A DNA stretch of 35,106 nt, taken from the NCBI GenBank assembly GCA_035646395.1, contig DASRPK010000119.1:1-35106 (forward strand), written 5' to 3'. Positions 7,704 to 15,916 of this stretch are shown piece after piece. The position numbers were made by a program, and so were the translations under genes. Below the pieces are notes generated by a model. The model was not told the origin of the DNA, did not search any database, and worked only from the letters and a program-made list of their open reading frames with translations. How positions within the stretch are numbered: position 1 is the stretch's first letter; each line of letters starts with the position of its first letter. Origin of the DNA: JABWBJ01 sp035646395. Lineage in GTDB: Bacteria; Gemmatimonadota; Gemmatimonadetes; Gemmatimonadales; Gemmatimonadaceae.

Positions 7704-9470
7704 CTAACCGCCGGTAACCGTGATGGTTCGCTCAACCCGGACTTCGTTTCCCCCTCCGGCGTTGAGTTCCAGCTGCAGCAGATATCGGCCCGGGGTCAGG
7801 GTAGAGAGGTCCACTTCAACCGATCTAGCCGTAACAGGGCTTCCTCGCGCTGATACGTCCCTCAAGCCCACGGAAACCGGCTGCGCTTCGCGCACACGCC
7901 TCAAGGCCCGGAGGCCGCGCGACAACCAGCCGCCGCCTGACCTGTTCTCCGGCGCCACGGTGATGTTGACCTCCAGCCCTTCCCCCGTGGGATCGGTGTT
8001 ATACGCCTCCCAGAAAATTCCCACCTTGGACCCCGCGGGGAGGCGCTCCGAAGTACGCATGTGCGGAAGGACTTCTTCGGCGCTGGTCGGCATGCCGTCG
8101 TACGGCTCGAACAGCACAATGTCCGAAACCTGAATACGCGACTGCGGTGCATCGGTGCGCCGCACACCATAACGAGCCCGCGCCAATGTCTGTCGCTTTG
8201 CGGAACCCACTTCGACACTCAGCAGCATTGAGCCCCACGCGGACCGCGCGCTGAGGGTTCCACGCCGCTGGGGCGATTCGCTGCGCACAACCACAGCGTC
8301 TTTTTCTTCGCCACGTGTCAAAACCATGGCGGCCGACAGCTCCTTCGCGTCCACTGCCGCTCTCAGTTGTTCGTCGCCGGAGACAGACCACGCGACGAGC
8401 ACCATGGCCGAGTCGCCGCGCCGGAAGAGAGCCGACTGATGCTCGAGTGGAATGAGGCGCTTGGCGTAGACCGGCGAGTAACGCGCACGCACCGGAGGAA
8501 TTCCCTTGCTGCGCCAGCCGGCGGAATCGCTCGAGGCGGGATTGTCGAGAACTCCGCGAGCAGGAAGAAACGGGTGTGCCGGAATTCGCTCGTGTCCCAC
8601 GAGGCTCGGTTCCGCGCCCACCACCAGGTTGCCGGCGGGACTTCGTGTCCACGCAATCGGCCACCCATAACGCAACGTGAGCTCACGCTCGTCGAAGTCG
8701 AACCCCATCGCGTACGCGGAAGGGGCGTCTTCGACAAAGTGCGCCATCATCAGGCGCGAGTAGTACTCGGTCCGGGCGTCATTTCCGCGGCCGGACATCA
8801 GCGGTCGCGAGAGCCACCAGATGCGCTCCTCCAGCGGGCCACGTCGCGCGCACGAGTGCTCTCGATATTGCTTCAACTGATCGTCGGCGAGCAGCAACTT
8901 CATGTCTTTCCAGTTGCAACGCTCGGTATCCGACATGAGCCGCAACGCCGCCTCGTAGGAACTATCCGCTTCCTCGAACCGGCCCGCGACGTGAAAGGCG
9001 AACCCGCGGAGGGCATTGCACCACCACTCCCGCGACACGCAGGCCTGTGCGGCGCGCACGGCGTCGTCGTACCGGCCGGCCTCGGCGAGGTACCGCACCC
9101 GCTGGCCCGATACCCAGCGATCGTTAGGCCAGATGCGGCCGACCGAGTCGATCTGCTCGATCAGGCGATCGCGTCCTTCGCGAATCCGCTCCGATTCTTT
9201 GGGCGGATCGGGCGAGTCTTCCTCGTACCAGTAGCAGAACCTGCCGACACGCTCGTCACAGCGATCGGGTCCACTCCGAACCGAGAAGGCCGGCGCATTG
9301 CGTCGCCGAAACGTCTCGAATCCTTCCTGGGCCGCCCGTAATGCCTCGATCGAGGTAGTGACCGCCGGTGGGATAGCCGGACGCACTTCGAGCACCTGCG
9401 CGCGGAGCGGCGCTCCCAGGGCAGGGAGCGCAAAAAGGCAGAAGCCCGAAAGCAGTCGGCGGAGCGTCAT
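7704..9470 (-). CDS. Exported protein of unknown function, GWxTD-like middle part
   Basis: A 588-residue protein with a signal peptide (MTLRRLLSGFCLFALPALGA, cut near LRAQV). Residues about 120-180 look like TPR helices (YLAEAGRYDDAVRAAQACVS, FHVAGRFEEADSSYEAALRL). Then comes a stretch (GRGNDARTEYYSRLMMAHF followed by ELTLRYGWPIAWTR) that recalls the GWxTD domain of several phyla, without a clear GWxTD motif. The C-terminal ~120 residues look like beta-sandwich. Several cysteines in the first 200 residues may form disulfides. It reads toward the plug-only gene with a 200-base gap and could be co-transcribed. I do not recognise a named family with certainty. Confidence 0.6.
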   Translation of the reverse strand: MTLRRLLSGFCLFALPALGAPLRAQVLEVRPAIPPAVTTSIEALRAAQEGFETFRRRNAPAFSVRSGPDRCDERVGRFCYWYEEDSPDPPKESERIREGRDRLIEQIDSVGRIWPNDRWVSGQRVRYLAEAGRYDDAVRAAQACVSREWWCNALRGFAFHVAGRFEEADSSYEAALRLMSDTERCNWKDMKLLLADDQLKQYREHSCARRGPLEERIWWLSRPLMSGRGNDARTEYYSRLMMAHFVEDAPSAYAMGFDFDERELTLRYGWPIAWTRSPAGNLVVGAEPSLVGHERIPAHPFLPARGVLDNPASSDSAGWRSKGIPPVRARYSPVYAKRLIPLEHQSALFRRGDSAMVLVAWSVSGDEQLRAAVDAKELSAAMVLTRGEEKDAVVVRSESPQRRGTLSARSAWGSMLLSVEVGSAKRQTLARARYGVRRTDAPQSRIQVSDIVLFEPYDGMPTSAEEVLPHMRTSERLPAGSKVGIFWEAYNTDPTGEGLEVNITVAPENRSGGGWLSRGLRALRRVREAQPVSVGLRDVSARGSPVTARSVEVDLSTLTPGRYLLQLELNAGGGNEVRVERTITVTGG

Positions 9471-9636
9471 GGGGTGCGACGGTACCCGCGTCGCCAGGTA
9501 AATGTGTCACCGCGCGAGATCTCCCGACACGTCTTGAGATTCTGGCGCACCGGCGTTTAGCCTCAGGACACTCCGGAGCCGGAGTCTCCATGAACCAGTC
9601 GTCTGGCGGCACACGCGAACGCAGCGCAGTGACGAG

Positions 9637-10389
9637 ATGAAGCTCGTCTCGCTCTGCCCGTCCCTCACAGAGCTGGTCTTCGACCTCGGGGCGGGAGGCG
9701 ACCTTGTAGGCCGCACGAAGTTCTGCGTGCACCCGGCGGATCGTGTCGACGCGATCGAGAAGGTCGGCGGTACGAAGAACCCCAGAATCGACCGCATCGT
9801 CGAGCTCTCGCCGGATCTCGTCCTCATGAACGACGAGGAAAACCGGAAGGAGGACGCCGAGGCCTTGCTCGCCGCCGGACTGCGTGTGCACGCGTCGATG
9901 CCGCGCACCGCGCCCGAAACCGCGGCCATGGTTCGTTCAATCGGCATCGCCCTGCATCGGCCGCGGGAAGCGGAGGTCATCGCGGCCGACATCGAACGGC
10001 GCGCCGATCGCGTGAAACGCAGCGCGCAACACCATCCGCCAATTCGTTATGCGTGCCTGATCTGGCGTGAGCCGATCATGACGCTGAACGACGACACGTT
10101 CATCGCCGGCCTGCTCTCCCTTTCCGGCGGCCAGAATGTGTTCGGAACACGCGGTGACCGGTATCCGTCGATCACCGCCACCGAACTTCACGACGCCGAT
10201 CCACTGATCGTTCTCCTGCCCAATGAGCCGTTTCCATTCCAGGCGAAACACGCCGACGAGCTTTCGGAACAGAGCCGCCTGCCGCGGGCGCGCTTTCGTC
10301 TCGCCGACGGCGAACTGCTGTCCTGGCATGGCTCGCGGACGCCACGCGGCATTGATTACGCCGAGTCGATCCTGCGGGGACTGGGATGA
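9637..10389 (+). CDS. BtuF/TroA-like helical-backbone metal receptor
   Basis: A 250-residue substrate-binding protein of the fold that binds iron-siderophores, cobalamin or haem for ABC importers. The opening SLCPSLTELVFDLGAGGDLVGRTKFC and the IVELSPDLVL block are characteristic; later VLLPNEPFPFQAKHADEL and the final GIDYAESIL helix fit the second lobe. No signal peptide is present: the protein begins directly at the first beta-strand, although the family is normally periplasmic. No permease or ATPase gene is near. ATG 9637 has no strong ribosome site, but no better in-frame start exists. Divergent from the 588-residue protein. The ligand is unknown. Confidence 0.78.
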   Translation: MKLVSLCPSLTELVFDLGAGGDLVGRTKFCVHPADRVDAIEKVGGTKNPRIDRIVELSPDLVLMNDEENRKEDAEALLAAGLRVHASMPRTAPETAAMVRSIGIALHRPREAEVIAADIERRADRVKRSAQHHPPIRYACLIWREPIMTLNDDTFIAGLLSLSGGQNVFGTRGDRYPSITATELHDADPLIVLLPNEPFPFQAKHADELSEQSRLPRARFRLADGELLSWHGSRTPRGIDYAESILRGLG

Positions 10390-10462
10390 GCTGGAACCGA
10401 CGCTGTCAGGGTCGTCTGAGCCCGGGCCTGTCTAGATCGAGAACTTTGGCAGGAGGTGGATG

Positions 10463-10948
10463 ATGCTGCGTCGATTCGCGCTCAACGTCGGTATCGGGTG
10501 CCTCATCCTCGCCTCGGTTGCGTGCGATTCATCGGAGATTTTCGATCCACGAGACCTCGCTCGGGTCACGAACGCCGAGGCCCTCTGGAAGTCGCGCTCA
10601 TTCCCCGACTACACGTACGAAATCCGCGTTTCCTGCTTCTGTCCGCCGGAGGTCACGCAATGGACGCGCGTGACGGTGCGCAACGGCGCCGTGACCGCGG
10701 CGGAAGCGGTGGATCCCCAGTCACAATTTCCGGTCACCACGCTGCAATACTGGGAGCCCATCGACTCGATCTTCGTCGATCTTCGTCGCACGCTGACCGA
10801 GAAGGAAGCACAGTGGTATCTCGAGGACGTGATTGCGGACTTCGACGCTACACTCGGCTATCCCACGAATATCGAGTACCGCGCGAAGCGAAACGTCGCG
10901 GATGGCGGTTCGGTGTACAGTCTTCGCAACGTGCTCCCGCTGCAGTGA
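10463..10948 (+). CDS. DUF6174-like lipoprotein
   Basis: A 161-residue lipoprotein: signal segment MLRRFALNVGIGCLILASVAC with a lipobox (A-S-V-A-C). The body resembles DUF6174 proteins (W..RSFPDYTYEIRVSCFCPPE, V.VRNGAVTAAE, then an acidic helix and an AD.DATLGYPTNIEY ending). Function unknown. The ribosome site AGGAGG (10451-10456) is 6 bases from ATG 10463 and only 3 from the alternative ATG 10460, so 10463 is preferred. It converges on the CtaG gene with a 6-base gap. Confidence 0.75.
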   Translation: MLRRFALNVGIGCLILASVACDSSEIFDPRDLARVTNAEALWKSRSFPDYTYEIRVSCFCPPEVTQWTRVTVRNGAVTAAEAVDPQSQFPVTTLQYWEPIDSIFVDLRRTLTEKEAQWYLEDVIADFDATLGYPTNIEYRAKRNVADGGSVYSLRNVLPLQ

Positions 10949-10954
10949 GGATGG

Positions 10955-11755
10955 TCAGCCCGACACCTTGTTCCAGCGGAAGAAGAGCACGGAAAGTCCG
11001 GTGAACGCGATCACCGCGGCGCCGATGCTCATCAACACACCGGCGACCTGATGGTCGGCATGAGCCGTGATGCCTGGGAGCGGCGGTGCCAGTTCGAACA
11101 CCCCGTATAAGGGCGTGGTGGAGTACACGAGAAACGCCACGAGTCCGAACATGATGGGACTGAACATGAGGCCCAGCATGAGGTACCCCATCTTCATCGG
11201 ATAATTGAACCGCGGCTGTACCGGAACCGGGCGGATGAGCGGCCACCAGAATACGAAGCCCGCGAAAATCCACAGCAGGTCGATCAGCATCGATCCCAGC
11301 TGCGACGCCATGAGCGCGTCGACGATCGGCGGGAGGTGGGTCAGCAGGACGATCGCCGAAAAGATCACGAGTGCCGGCAGCGGCGACAGGATGCGCCTGA
11401 CGAGTGCGTATCCGCGGCCCGGCCGCTCGAGCAGGGCGGCCGCCTCCGGCGACGGGCCCAGGACCAGCAGCGGCGGCGCCACCAGCGCCATGAGCAGGAA
11501 CTGGAGCATGTGCACGCTGGCGAGGTATCCGGCGCCTAACGCGCCGATCGGCCAGTCGAGCGACAGCCAGAGGATGACCAGGCCGCCGACGAACGCCGGG
11601 TGCGCCGGACGCTGTGGCTTGAGCGCCGCACGTGCCCCGGCGCGGTTCCACGCCCACATCCCGACGGCGAGGAGGATGATGAACAGCCAGACGCCGGGAT
11701 AGGCGCGCCACTGCCAGGTCCAGGCGGCGCCCGTGGCGCTGCACCAGAAGCTCAT
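10955..11755 (-). CDS. ctaG: CtaG-type cytochrome c oxidase assembly factor (caa3_CtaG)
   Basis: A polytopic inner-membrane protein of 266 residues with about seven hydrophobic segments. It matches the caa3_CtaG family needed to assemble caa3-type haem-copper oxidase: a long loop-poor layout, HMLQFLLMALVAPPLLVLG, FSAIVLLTHLPPIVDALM, FNYPMKMGYLMLGLMFSPIMFG and ITAHADHQVAGVLMSIGAAV. Conserved histidines in the membrane (SVHMLQ, LTHLPP, HADHQ) are candidate copper ligands. It lies downstream of the SCO1-PCu(A)C gene on the same strand, with 50 bases between them, nearly all of it a heptamer array directly before its ATG. No oxidase subunit genes are in the window. Confidence 0.85.
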   Translation of the reverse strand: MSFWCSATGAAWTWQWRAYPGVWLFIILLAVGMWAWNRAGARAALKPQRPAHPAFVGGLVILWLSLDWPIGALGAGYLASVHMLQFLLMALVAPPLLVLGPSPEAAALLERPGRGYALVRRILSPLPALVIFSAIVLLTHLPPIVDALMASQLGSMLIDLLWIFAGFVFWWPLIRPVPVQPRFNYPMKMGYLMLGLMFSPIMFGLVAFLVYSTTPLYGVFELAPPLPGITAHADHQVAGVLMSIGAAVIAFTGLSVLFFRWNKVSG

Positions 11756-11759
11756 TCAG

Positions 11760-11794
11760 GGATGGGGGATGGGGGATGGGGGATGGGGGATGTG
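11760..11794. repeat. Heptamer array (GGATGGG)x4 plus one variant
   Basis: Four perfect GGATGGG units and one GGATGTG unit fill the gap between the SCO1 and CtaG genes and end 4 bases before the CtaG start codon (minus strand), where a ribosome site would be expected. Confidence 0.9.
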
Positions 11795-11805
11795 GGAGGA
11801 TGCTC

Positions 11806-12903
11806 TCACTTCCCGGGTTTCCCCGGCAATCCCAGGAACTTTTCCAGCTCCGCGTATGGCACGACTGGGGCGCGGACCTCGACGGCTCCGACGCGGGCGA
11901 ATGACAGGTATAGCGTGACCGAGTCGCCGGCCGTGATCTTCTTCTTGAGCTGCAGCAGCATGATATGATTACCGTTAGGCGCCAGTTTCGTCTCGGCGCG
12001 GGCGGGAATGACGAGCGTTGGTGTCGCCATCATGTGTCGGAGCTCGCCTTCCCCCATCGTCTCGTGCACTTCGCCACGGACCGCGATGTCCGCCGCCACG
12101 GCAACCAGGGTGTCTTCCTGCGCGAGGCCGTTCCTGATGGTGATGTACGCCGCCGCTTCGTCGAGGCTGGCGGGTTCGGCCACCACCGCCTGCGTAACGA
12201 CCAGACCGTCCATGTTGATGCTCGACGCCTTTCCCTCGGTCGCCGCGAGCGCTTCAGCCTTTGCCTGCGCCGCCAGATCGCGCCGGATCTCCTCGCCCGA
12301 GGCGTTGACGAGCCTCGGCAGGTCATTCGCCCAATCTTCCTGACGGATTCCAAACGGGTAAATCGTGTAGGCGTTGCCGTCTCGTGCAAAGGCGAAAACC
12401 TGCGCGCCATGTCCAACGAAATAGTTCGCCGAGTCGGCGTTCAGGTATTCACGCGTCGCGTTGGGGAGGCCGAACATCTGTTGTATCTGGGCGAGTTGTT
12501 CGAGCGAGCCGGTCAAGCCCACGAACGACGGGTCGAAATTGCCTAACCATTCCCGCAGGCGTTGCGGAGTGTCCCGTTCGGGGTCGGTGGTGACGAAGAC
12601 GGTTGCGACCCTGGCCTTGTCGCCGGCCGGCATGCGCTTCAGCACCGCGGCGATGTTCGCCATGTGAAGCGGACAGATGTCGGGGCAGTGGGTGTAGCCG
12701 AAGAAGACCAGCGCCACCTTGTCGCGCGTCTGGGCGGCAAAGTCGTACGGCTGACCGGTGAAATCGGTCAACGTGAACGCCGGCTTTGCGAGCGGCGTCG
12801 GGAGCGCGACGCCGCGATAGGTACCGGCGCTGCGCTCAGCGGCGCACGCGGCAAGTAGCAGAGCAGCGACCAGCGACCAGCGTTTAGCGATCATCGAGAG
12901 CAT
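11806..12903 (-). CDS. SCO1/SenC copper chaperone fused to PCu(A)C domain
   Basis: A lipoprotein (lipobox L-L-A-A-C, Cys20 from ATG 12903; ATG 12894 also possible) of about 365 residues joining two copper chaperones of the cytochrome oxidase pathway. Residues about 35-200 are the SCO1 thioredoxin fold: VALVFFGYTHCPDICP carries the two copper-binding cysteines (73, 77) and the third ligand His is at about 165 (VGHGAQVF). Residues about 210-350 are PCu(A)C: VHETMGEGELRHMM and, about 30 residues later, GNHIM supply the His/Met copper ligands. In most bacteria these are separate proteins, PCu(A)C loading Sco or the CuA centre. The frame stays open to 13071, but that part is palindrome sequence. 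The CtaG gene follows. Confidence 0.9.
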   Translation of the reverse strand: MLSMIAKRWSLVAALLLAACAAERSAGTYRGVALPTPLAKPAFTLTDFTGQPYDFAAQTRDKVALVFFGYTHCPDICPLHMANIAAVLKRMPAGDKARVATVFVTTDPERDTPQRLREWLGNFDPSFVGLTGSLEQLAQIQQMFGLPNATREYLNADSANYFVGHGAQVFAFARDGNAYTIYPFGIRQEDWANDLPRLVNASGEEIRRDLAAQAKAEALAATEGKASSINMDGLVVTQAVVAEPASLDEAAAYITIRNGLAQEDTLVAVAADIAVRGEVHETMGEGELRHMMATPTLVIPARAETKLAPNGNHIMLLQLKKKITAGDSVTLYLSFARVGAVEVRAPVVPYAELEKFLGLPGKPGK

Positions 12904-12973
12904 CACGGACTGAAGTTCTCTATAAAATAGCCGGCAATGCTCGAGTCGGGGGCTGATCGTAACTACCGATGGT

Positions 12974-13073
12974 GGATGTGGGATGTGAGATGTGGGAGGA
13001 ACCGGATTAAGTCGGATTTCACAGCGGGAATCAGTACTAATCGGGTTCCTCCCACCTCCCACGTCCCACATCC
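12974..13073. repeat. Heptamer-armed palindrome (GGGATGT arms)
   Basis: Two 30-base arms (12974-13003 and 13044-13073) are reverse complements with about four mismatches; each is built of GGGATGT/GGGAGGT-like heptamers followed by GGAACC. The 40-base centre holds GATTAAGT near its left edge and ACTAATC near its right edge, extending the stem. It lies between divergent-end and start regions of the formamidase and SCO1 genes. The layout matches the GGAAGCA palindromes but the arm sequence is unrelated. Confidence 0.9.
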
Positions 13074-13117
13074 GCTATCCACGCGCGCGCTCGGTATTGC
13101 TGGTCGCCGATCGCTAG

Positions 13118-14086
13118 TTAACGCGGTAAGTAGCGCTTCGGGAATTTCGCGAGCACCGTGTAAGCGGGATCGACGATATTCGCCACCGTGTTTTCGGCGA
13201 GCTGGCCCAGGAGTGCGTAGGCATCGGTTTTTCCGAAGCCGTACTCCTGCAGCCACTCGATCAGTTCGACGTGGGCGATGCGGAATGCATCGATGAGCGG
13301 ACGGGCGCTGCCGGCAACCATGATGTGCGTCGCATCCTCGAGCCGCGGCCAGTCGATGCGCTTTCCCTTGATGACATCGACGTGCAGCACCACCGACATC
13401 GAAGTCTCGAGCCCGGTTCCGGCGACTTCACCCTCTCCCTGCCGCGCGTGGCCGTCGCCGAAATACAGGTACGCGCCCTCGTGAAAGACCGGCAGGTACA
13501 CCGTGGTTCCCTCGCGCACTTCGGGCGCATCCATGTTGCCACCAAAGTCGCCTGGCCATAACCCGCCGAAGGCTTCCTGGCCGCGCGGCGCGACCGCTAC
13601 GCGACCCAGCATAGGCTTGAGGTCGATCTCGATCGATTGCATGCGCGAATCGGGCAGCGTGGTGCGCCCCACCATGCGCGTCGTATCGAGCTCCCACAGG
13701 TAGCGCCGGCCCGGAATCGGATCATTCAGGAGACGCAGGCGCGAGTCGGATTGCAGGCCGCCGAATCCGCCGCTCACGTTTGCCGCGGCCAGGTTGGTGT
13801 TCGGCATGACCCGCAGGATCCTTACGACGAGCATGTCGTTGGTGGTCGCGCCTTCGACATAGAAGGGACCAACTTCGCCCGGGAATGCACCGCCTTCGCG
13901 CGTGTAATACGCGCCGTGCATCGTGTTCGAGATGAGCACGGTGTTCGGCTTGATGCGCATCACCGGTTCACGCACCGCGAAGGTGGGATGCCCCACGGTG
14001 GGCGTAAAACGCACTGTATCCTGGGCGGTGCCCTGTGCTGTCGATGCGACGAAGAGCAGCGTCGCGATACAAACCGTGGAACGCAT
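13118..14086 (-). CDS. Secreted acetamidase/formamidase family protein
   Basis: An FmdA/AmdA-family hydrolase of 322 residues, expected to cleave short amides such as formamide or acetamide. Family blocks are intact: VGPFYVEGATTNDMLVVRI, PGDFGGNMDAPEV (metal-site region with adjacent acidic residues) and AYLYFGDGHARQGEGEV. Unlike the cytoplasmic enzymes of the family it starts with a signal peptide (MRSTVCIATLLFVASTAQG, cut near TAQD), so it acts outside the cytoplasm. The start is the only good ATG. Palindrome copy C ends 7 bases upstream of it. The substrate is not certain. Confidence 0.85.
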   Translation of the reverse strand: MRSTVCIATLLFVASTAQGTAQDTVRFTPTVGHPTFAVREPVMRIKPNTVLISNTMHGAYYTREGGAFPGEVGPFYVEGATTNDMLVVRILRVMPNTNLAAANVSGGFGGLQSDSRLRLLNDPIPGRRYLWELDTTRMVGRTTLPDSRMQSIEIDLKPMLGRVAVAPRGQEAFGGLWPGDFGGNMDAPEVREGTTVYLPVFHEGAYLYFGDGHARQGEGEVAGTGLETSMSVVLHVDVIKGKRIDWPRLEDATHIMVAGSARPLIDAFRIAHVELIEWLQEYGFGKTDAYALLGQLAENTVANIVDPAYTVLAKFPKRYLPR

Positions 14087-14092
14087 GTTGGA

Positions 14093-14216
14093 TGGAAGCA
14101 GGGGACAGGAAGCGGGAAACAGGGAAGGAACGAAGCGTTATCAATACGACTCGAAAACGTTTCGTACCATCCCTGTTTCCTGTTTCCTGTTTCCTGCTTC
14201 CTGCTTCCTGTTTCCT
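14093..14216 (+). repeat. Heptamer-armed palindrome, copy C
   Basis: The left arm CAGGAAGCGGGAAACAGGGA (14106-14125) pairs with TCCCTG-TTTCCTG-TTTCCTG on the right, and further TGCTTCC/TGTTTCC heptamers run to 14216. The box is only partly kept (GGAACGAAGCGTTATCAAT), and the centre differs: ACGAAGCGTT pairs with AACGTTTCGT. The stop codon of the upstream outer membrane gene touches the last heptamer. Confidence 0.87.
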
Positions 14217-15714
14217 AGCGCAGCCGTATCGACACCATCACCCGGTGCTGGCTGGACGAGCCGCCGTCGAACGTGAGCGGCTCACTGGGCGCGGCGATGA
14301 CCGGGACATCGCCCCCGACAGTCGGCGCATTGAAGTTCCGGGCGGTTAGTTGATCGTTCATGCACCTCGGGCCGCAAGTCATGCTGACCGAATAGCCGAA
14401 CACCACGTCGCGGGTACGGACGCGCAGTCCGAACGTTGGTGTCCACTCAACCCAGCCTTCGTCCTGCGATCGCGCTGTTCGCAGCACGTGATTGTCCTGG
14501 TCAAGCGTGTAGTTGATCGCCCGCATCGCCACGCCGAACTGCAGGCCGACCACCGCAGCCGAATCACTATCTCCTACGAATTCATGTCCAAAACCGACAT
14601 TGATGCGTGAGTTCGAGAACCGGAAATGGTTGTCGACGGTGTGCGCGCCCTGAGGAATCACGGTGCCAGCGACGTCCGTCGTATCGCCGGCCGCGTCGGC
14701 CCAGGTGTGACTCCACATCGGCTCCATCACGACGTCCAGACCGAACGTCGACGGTCCGAACATTCGCGACGCGCCGAAGCCGAAGTTGAATGCGTCGGTG
14801 TTGCCGGGATCACGAGGAATGTTCTGGATCTGGTAGTTGGGGATCTTCGGATGCGACAGCCGGTTTGCGGTGAAGAGGTAACCCATTCGCCAGCCACCGG
14901 GTGTTTTTGGCGCGAGATACACTGCATGGAGGCCGGCGGTGTTGGTCCGGTCGAGATTCCGCTCGTCGCGCGCCGGAATCACGTTCGGGTCGCACGCGCA
15001 GGGGCCGGGCGCCGCGCATGGCGGGCACGGCGCCCACCGCCACGTCTCCGGAAAGTGCACGTCGTGCGTCATCCGGTAGCGGTTGCTCACGGCCACCATT
15101 TCCAGCGTCGCGCCGCCGGTGAACTCCTTGAGCAGTCCCAGGCGCGCATCGAGCAGGCTCCCCGACTGCCTAACGCGGTCGCTCCCGGCATATAGCGCCG
15201 ACACTCCATCGACGCCTTTGAGGTCGGCCACAGAGACGCCCGCGCCCACGGAAAGCCCTCCGCCGAACCGCCGCGCAAGCAGCCCGCTGAAGTACTGGTT
15301 CGATGCCCGCCGGTCGCTGATGGGGACATTCCACCATACGTCGCGTCGTTCAACTTCCTGAAGCGAAAAGAGCGCGCCACCGGCGAAGCCCCCGCCTGTC
15401 TGCAGGATGCTCACTGGCAACGTGCGCCCGCCTCCGGCCGTCGCACGATGGGTAAATGGCATCACCTGGATGGAGCCGACCGTCAATCGCGTCGCTTTCG
15501 CCGGATTCGACCACGGGTCCCCGATGGTGTCGACAAGTGCGATCGACACGCCACCCATTCCCGGCCATTGGGCCGGGTAAATGCCGAACTGCTCACCCTG
15601 ATGGATCGGGACGGTCTTCGGGGAGATGAGCTGGGCTTCCAGCGTTGCCGCGCTGCTCAGGAGCGCGGCCAGGCCGACAGCCACTCGGCGCAAGGCGAAC
15701 GGACGTGCGGTCAT
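14215..15714 (-). CDS. Outer membrane beta-barrel protein with Cys-rich loop
   Basis: A 499-residue exported protein starting at ATG 15714, chosen because GGAGAC lies just upstream and a signal peptide follows (MTARPFALRRVAVGLAALLS, cut near LEAQL); the frame extends to 15828 without protein-like sequence. The mature start (YPAQWPGMGGVSIALVDTIGDPWSNPAKA) is the MGGA/NPA opening of FadL/PorV-like barrel proteins, and the rest alternates Gly and aromatic strands to a final HRVMVSIRLR. A loop near residue 240-260 is unusually Cys-rich (CPPC, CAC spaced by Ala/Gly/Pro). The likely role is outer-membrane transport or a secretion-linked barrel; no substrate can be named. Confidence 0.7.
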   Translation of the reverse strand: MTARPFALRRVAVGLAALLSSAATLEAQLISPKTVPIHQGEQFGIYPAQWPGMGGVSIALVDTIGDPWSNPAKATRLTVGSIQVMPFTHRATAGGGRTLPVSILQTGGGFAGGALFSLQEVERRDVWWNVPISDRRASNQYFSGLLARRFGGGLSVGAGVSVADLKGVDGVSALYAGSDRVRQSGSLLDARLGLLKEFTGGATLEMVAVSNRYRMTHDVHFPETWRWAPCPPCAAPGPCACDPNVIPARDERNLDRTNTAGLHAVYLAPKTPGGWRMGYLFTANRLSHPKIPNYQIQNIPRDPGNTDAFNFGFGASRMFGPSTFGLDVVMEPMWSHTWADAAGDTTDVAGTVIPQGAHTVDNHFRFSNSRINVGFGHEFVGDSDSAAVVGLQFGVAMRAINYTLDQDNHVLRTARSQDEGWVEWTPTFGLRVRTRDVVFGYSVSMTCGPRCMNDQLTARNFNAPTVGGDVPVIAAPSEPLTFDGGSSSQHRVMVSIRLR

Positions 15715-15830
15715 GGGGGTCTCCGTGGGGATGGCGCACCACGAAAGAGACGCTGGGGCAGCCGCAGGCCCTGACACGGCACGACGGTTTGTCGGTTGAC
15801 ACCTTGGGGAACGACCTGCACAGTCCAAAC

Positions 15831-15868
15831 GGGTAAACGGGTAAACGGGTAAACGGGTAAACGGGTAA
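15831..15868. repeat. Octamer array (GGGTAAAC)x4 and a partial unit
   Basis: Four perfect 8-base units and a shortened fifth lie in the divergent region between the outer membrane gene and the M20 gene. The unit length is 8, unlike the 7-base arrays elsewhere. Confidence 0.9.
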
Positions 15869-15882
15869 TCGTGGCGAAGTCA

Positions 15883-15910
15883 CGATTCACTATTCACGAT
15901 TCACGATTCA
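15883..15910. repeat. Heptamer array (CGATTCA)x4
   Basis: Four units (one reads CTATTCA) end 6 bases before the M20 start codon, leaving only CCTCTC as a leader; GGAGG-like ribosome sequence is absent. Confidence 0.88.
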
Positions 15911-15916
15911 CCTCTC

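Noticed and set aside
7702..7710. CCCTAACCG as another octamer copy
   Set aside because: It matches only CCTAAC and lies at the stop codon of the 588-residue protein, so it was left out of the count.
12904..13071. Longer start for the SCO1 fusion
   Set aside because: The added residues are translated palindrome arm (PVPPTSHIPHPPS); the lipoprotein signal begins at 12903.
15831..15910. Iteron-like replication origin
   Set aside because: The octamer and heptamer arrays resemble iterons only in being tandem; no replication initiator gene or AT-rich unwinding region is near and similar arrays occur throughout the window.
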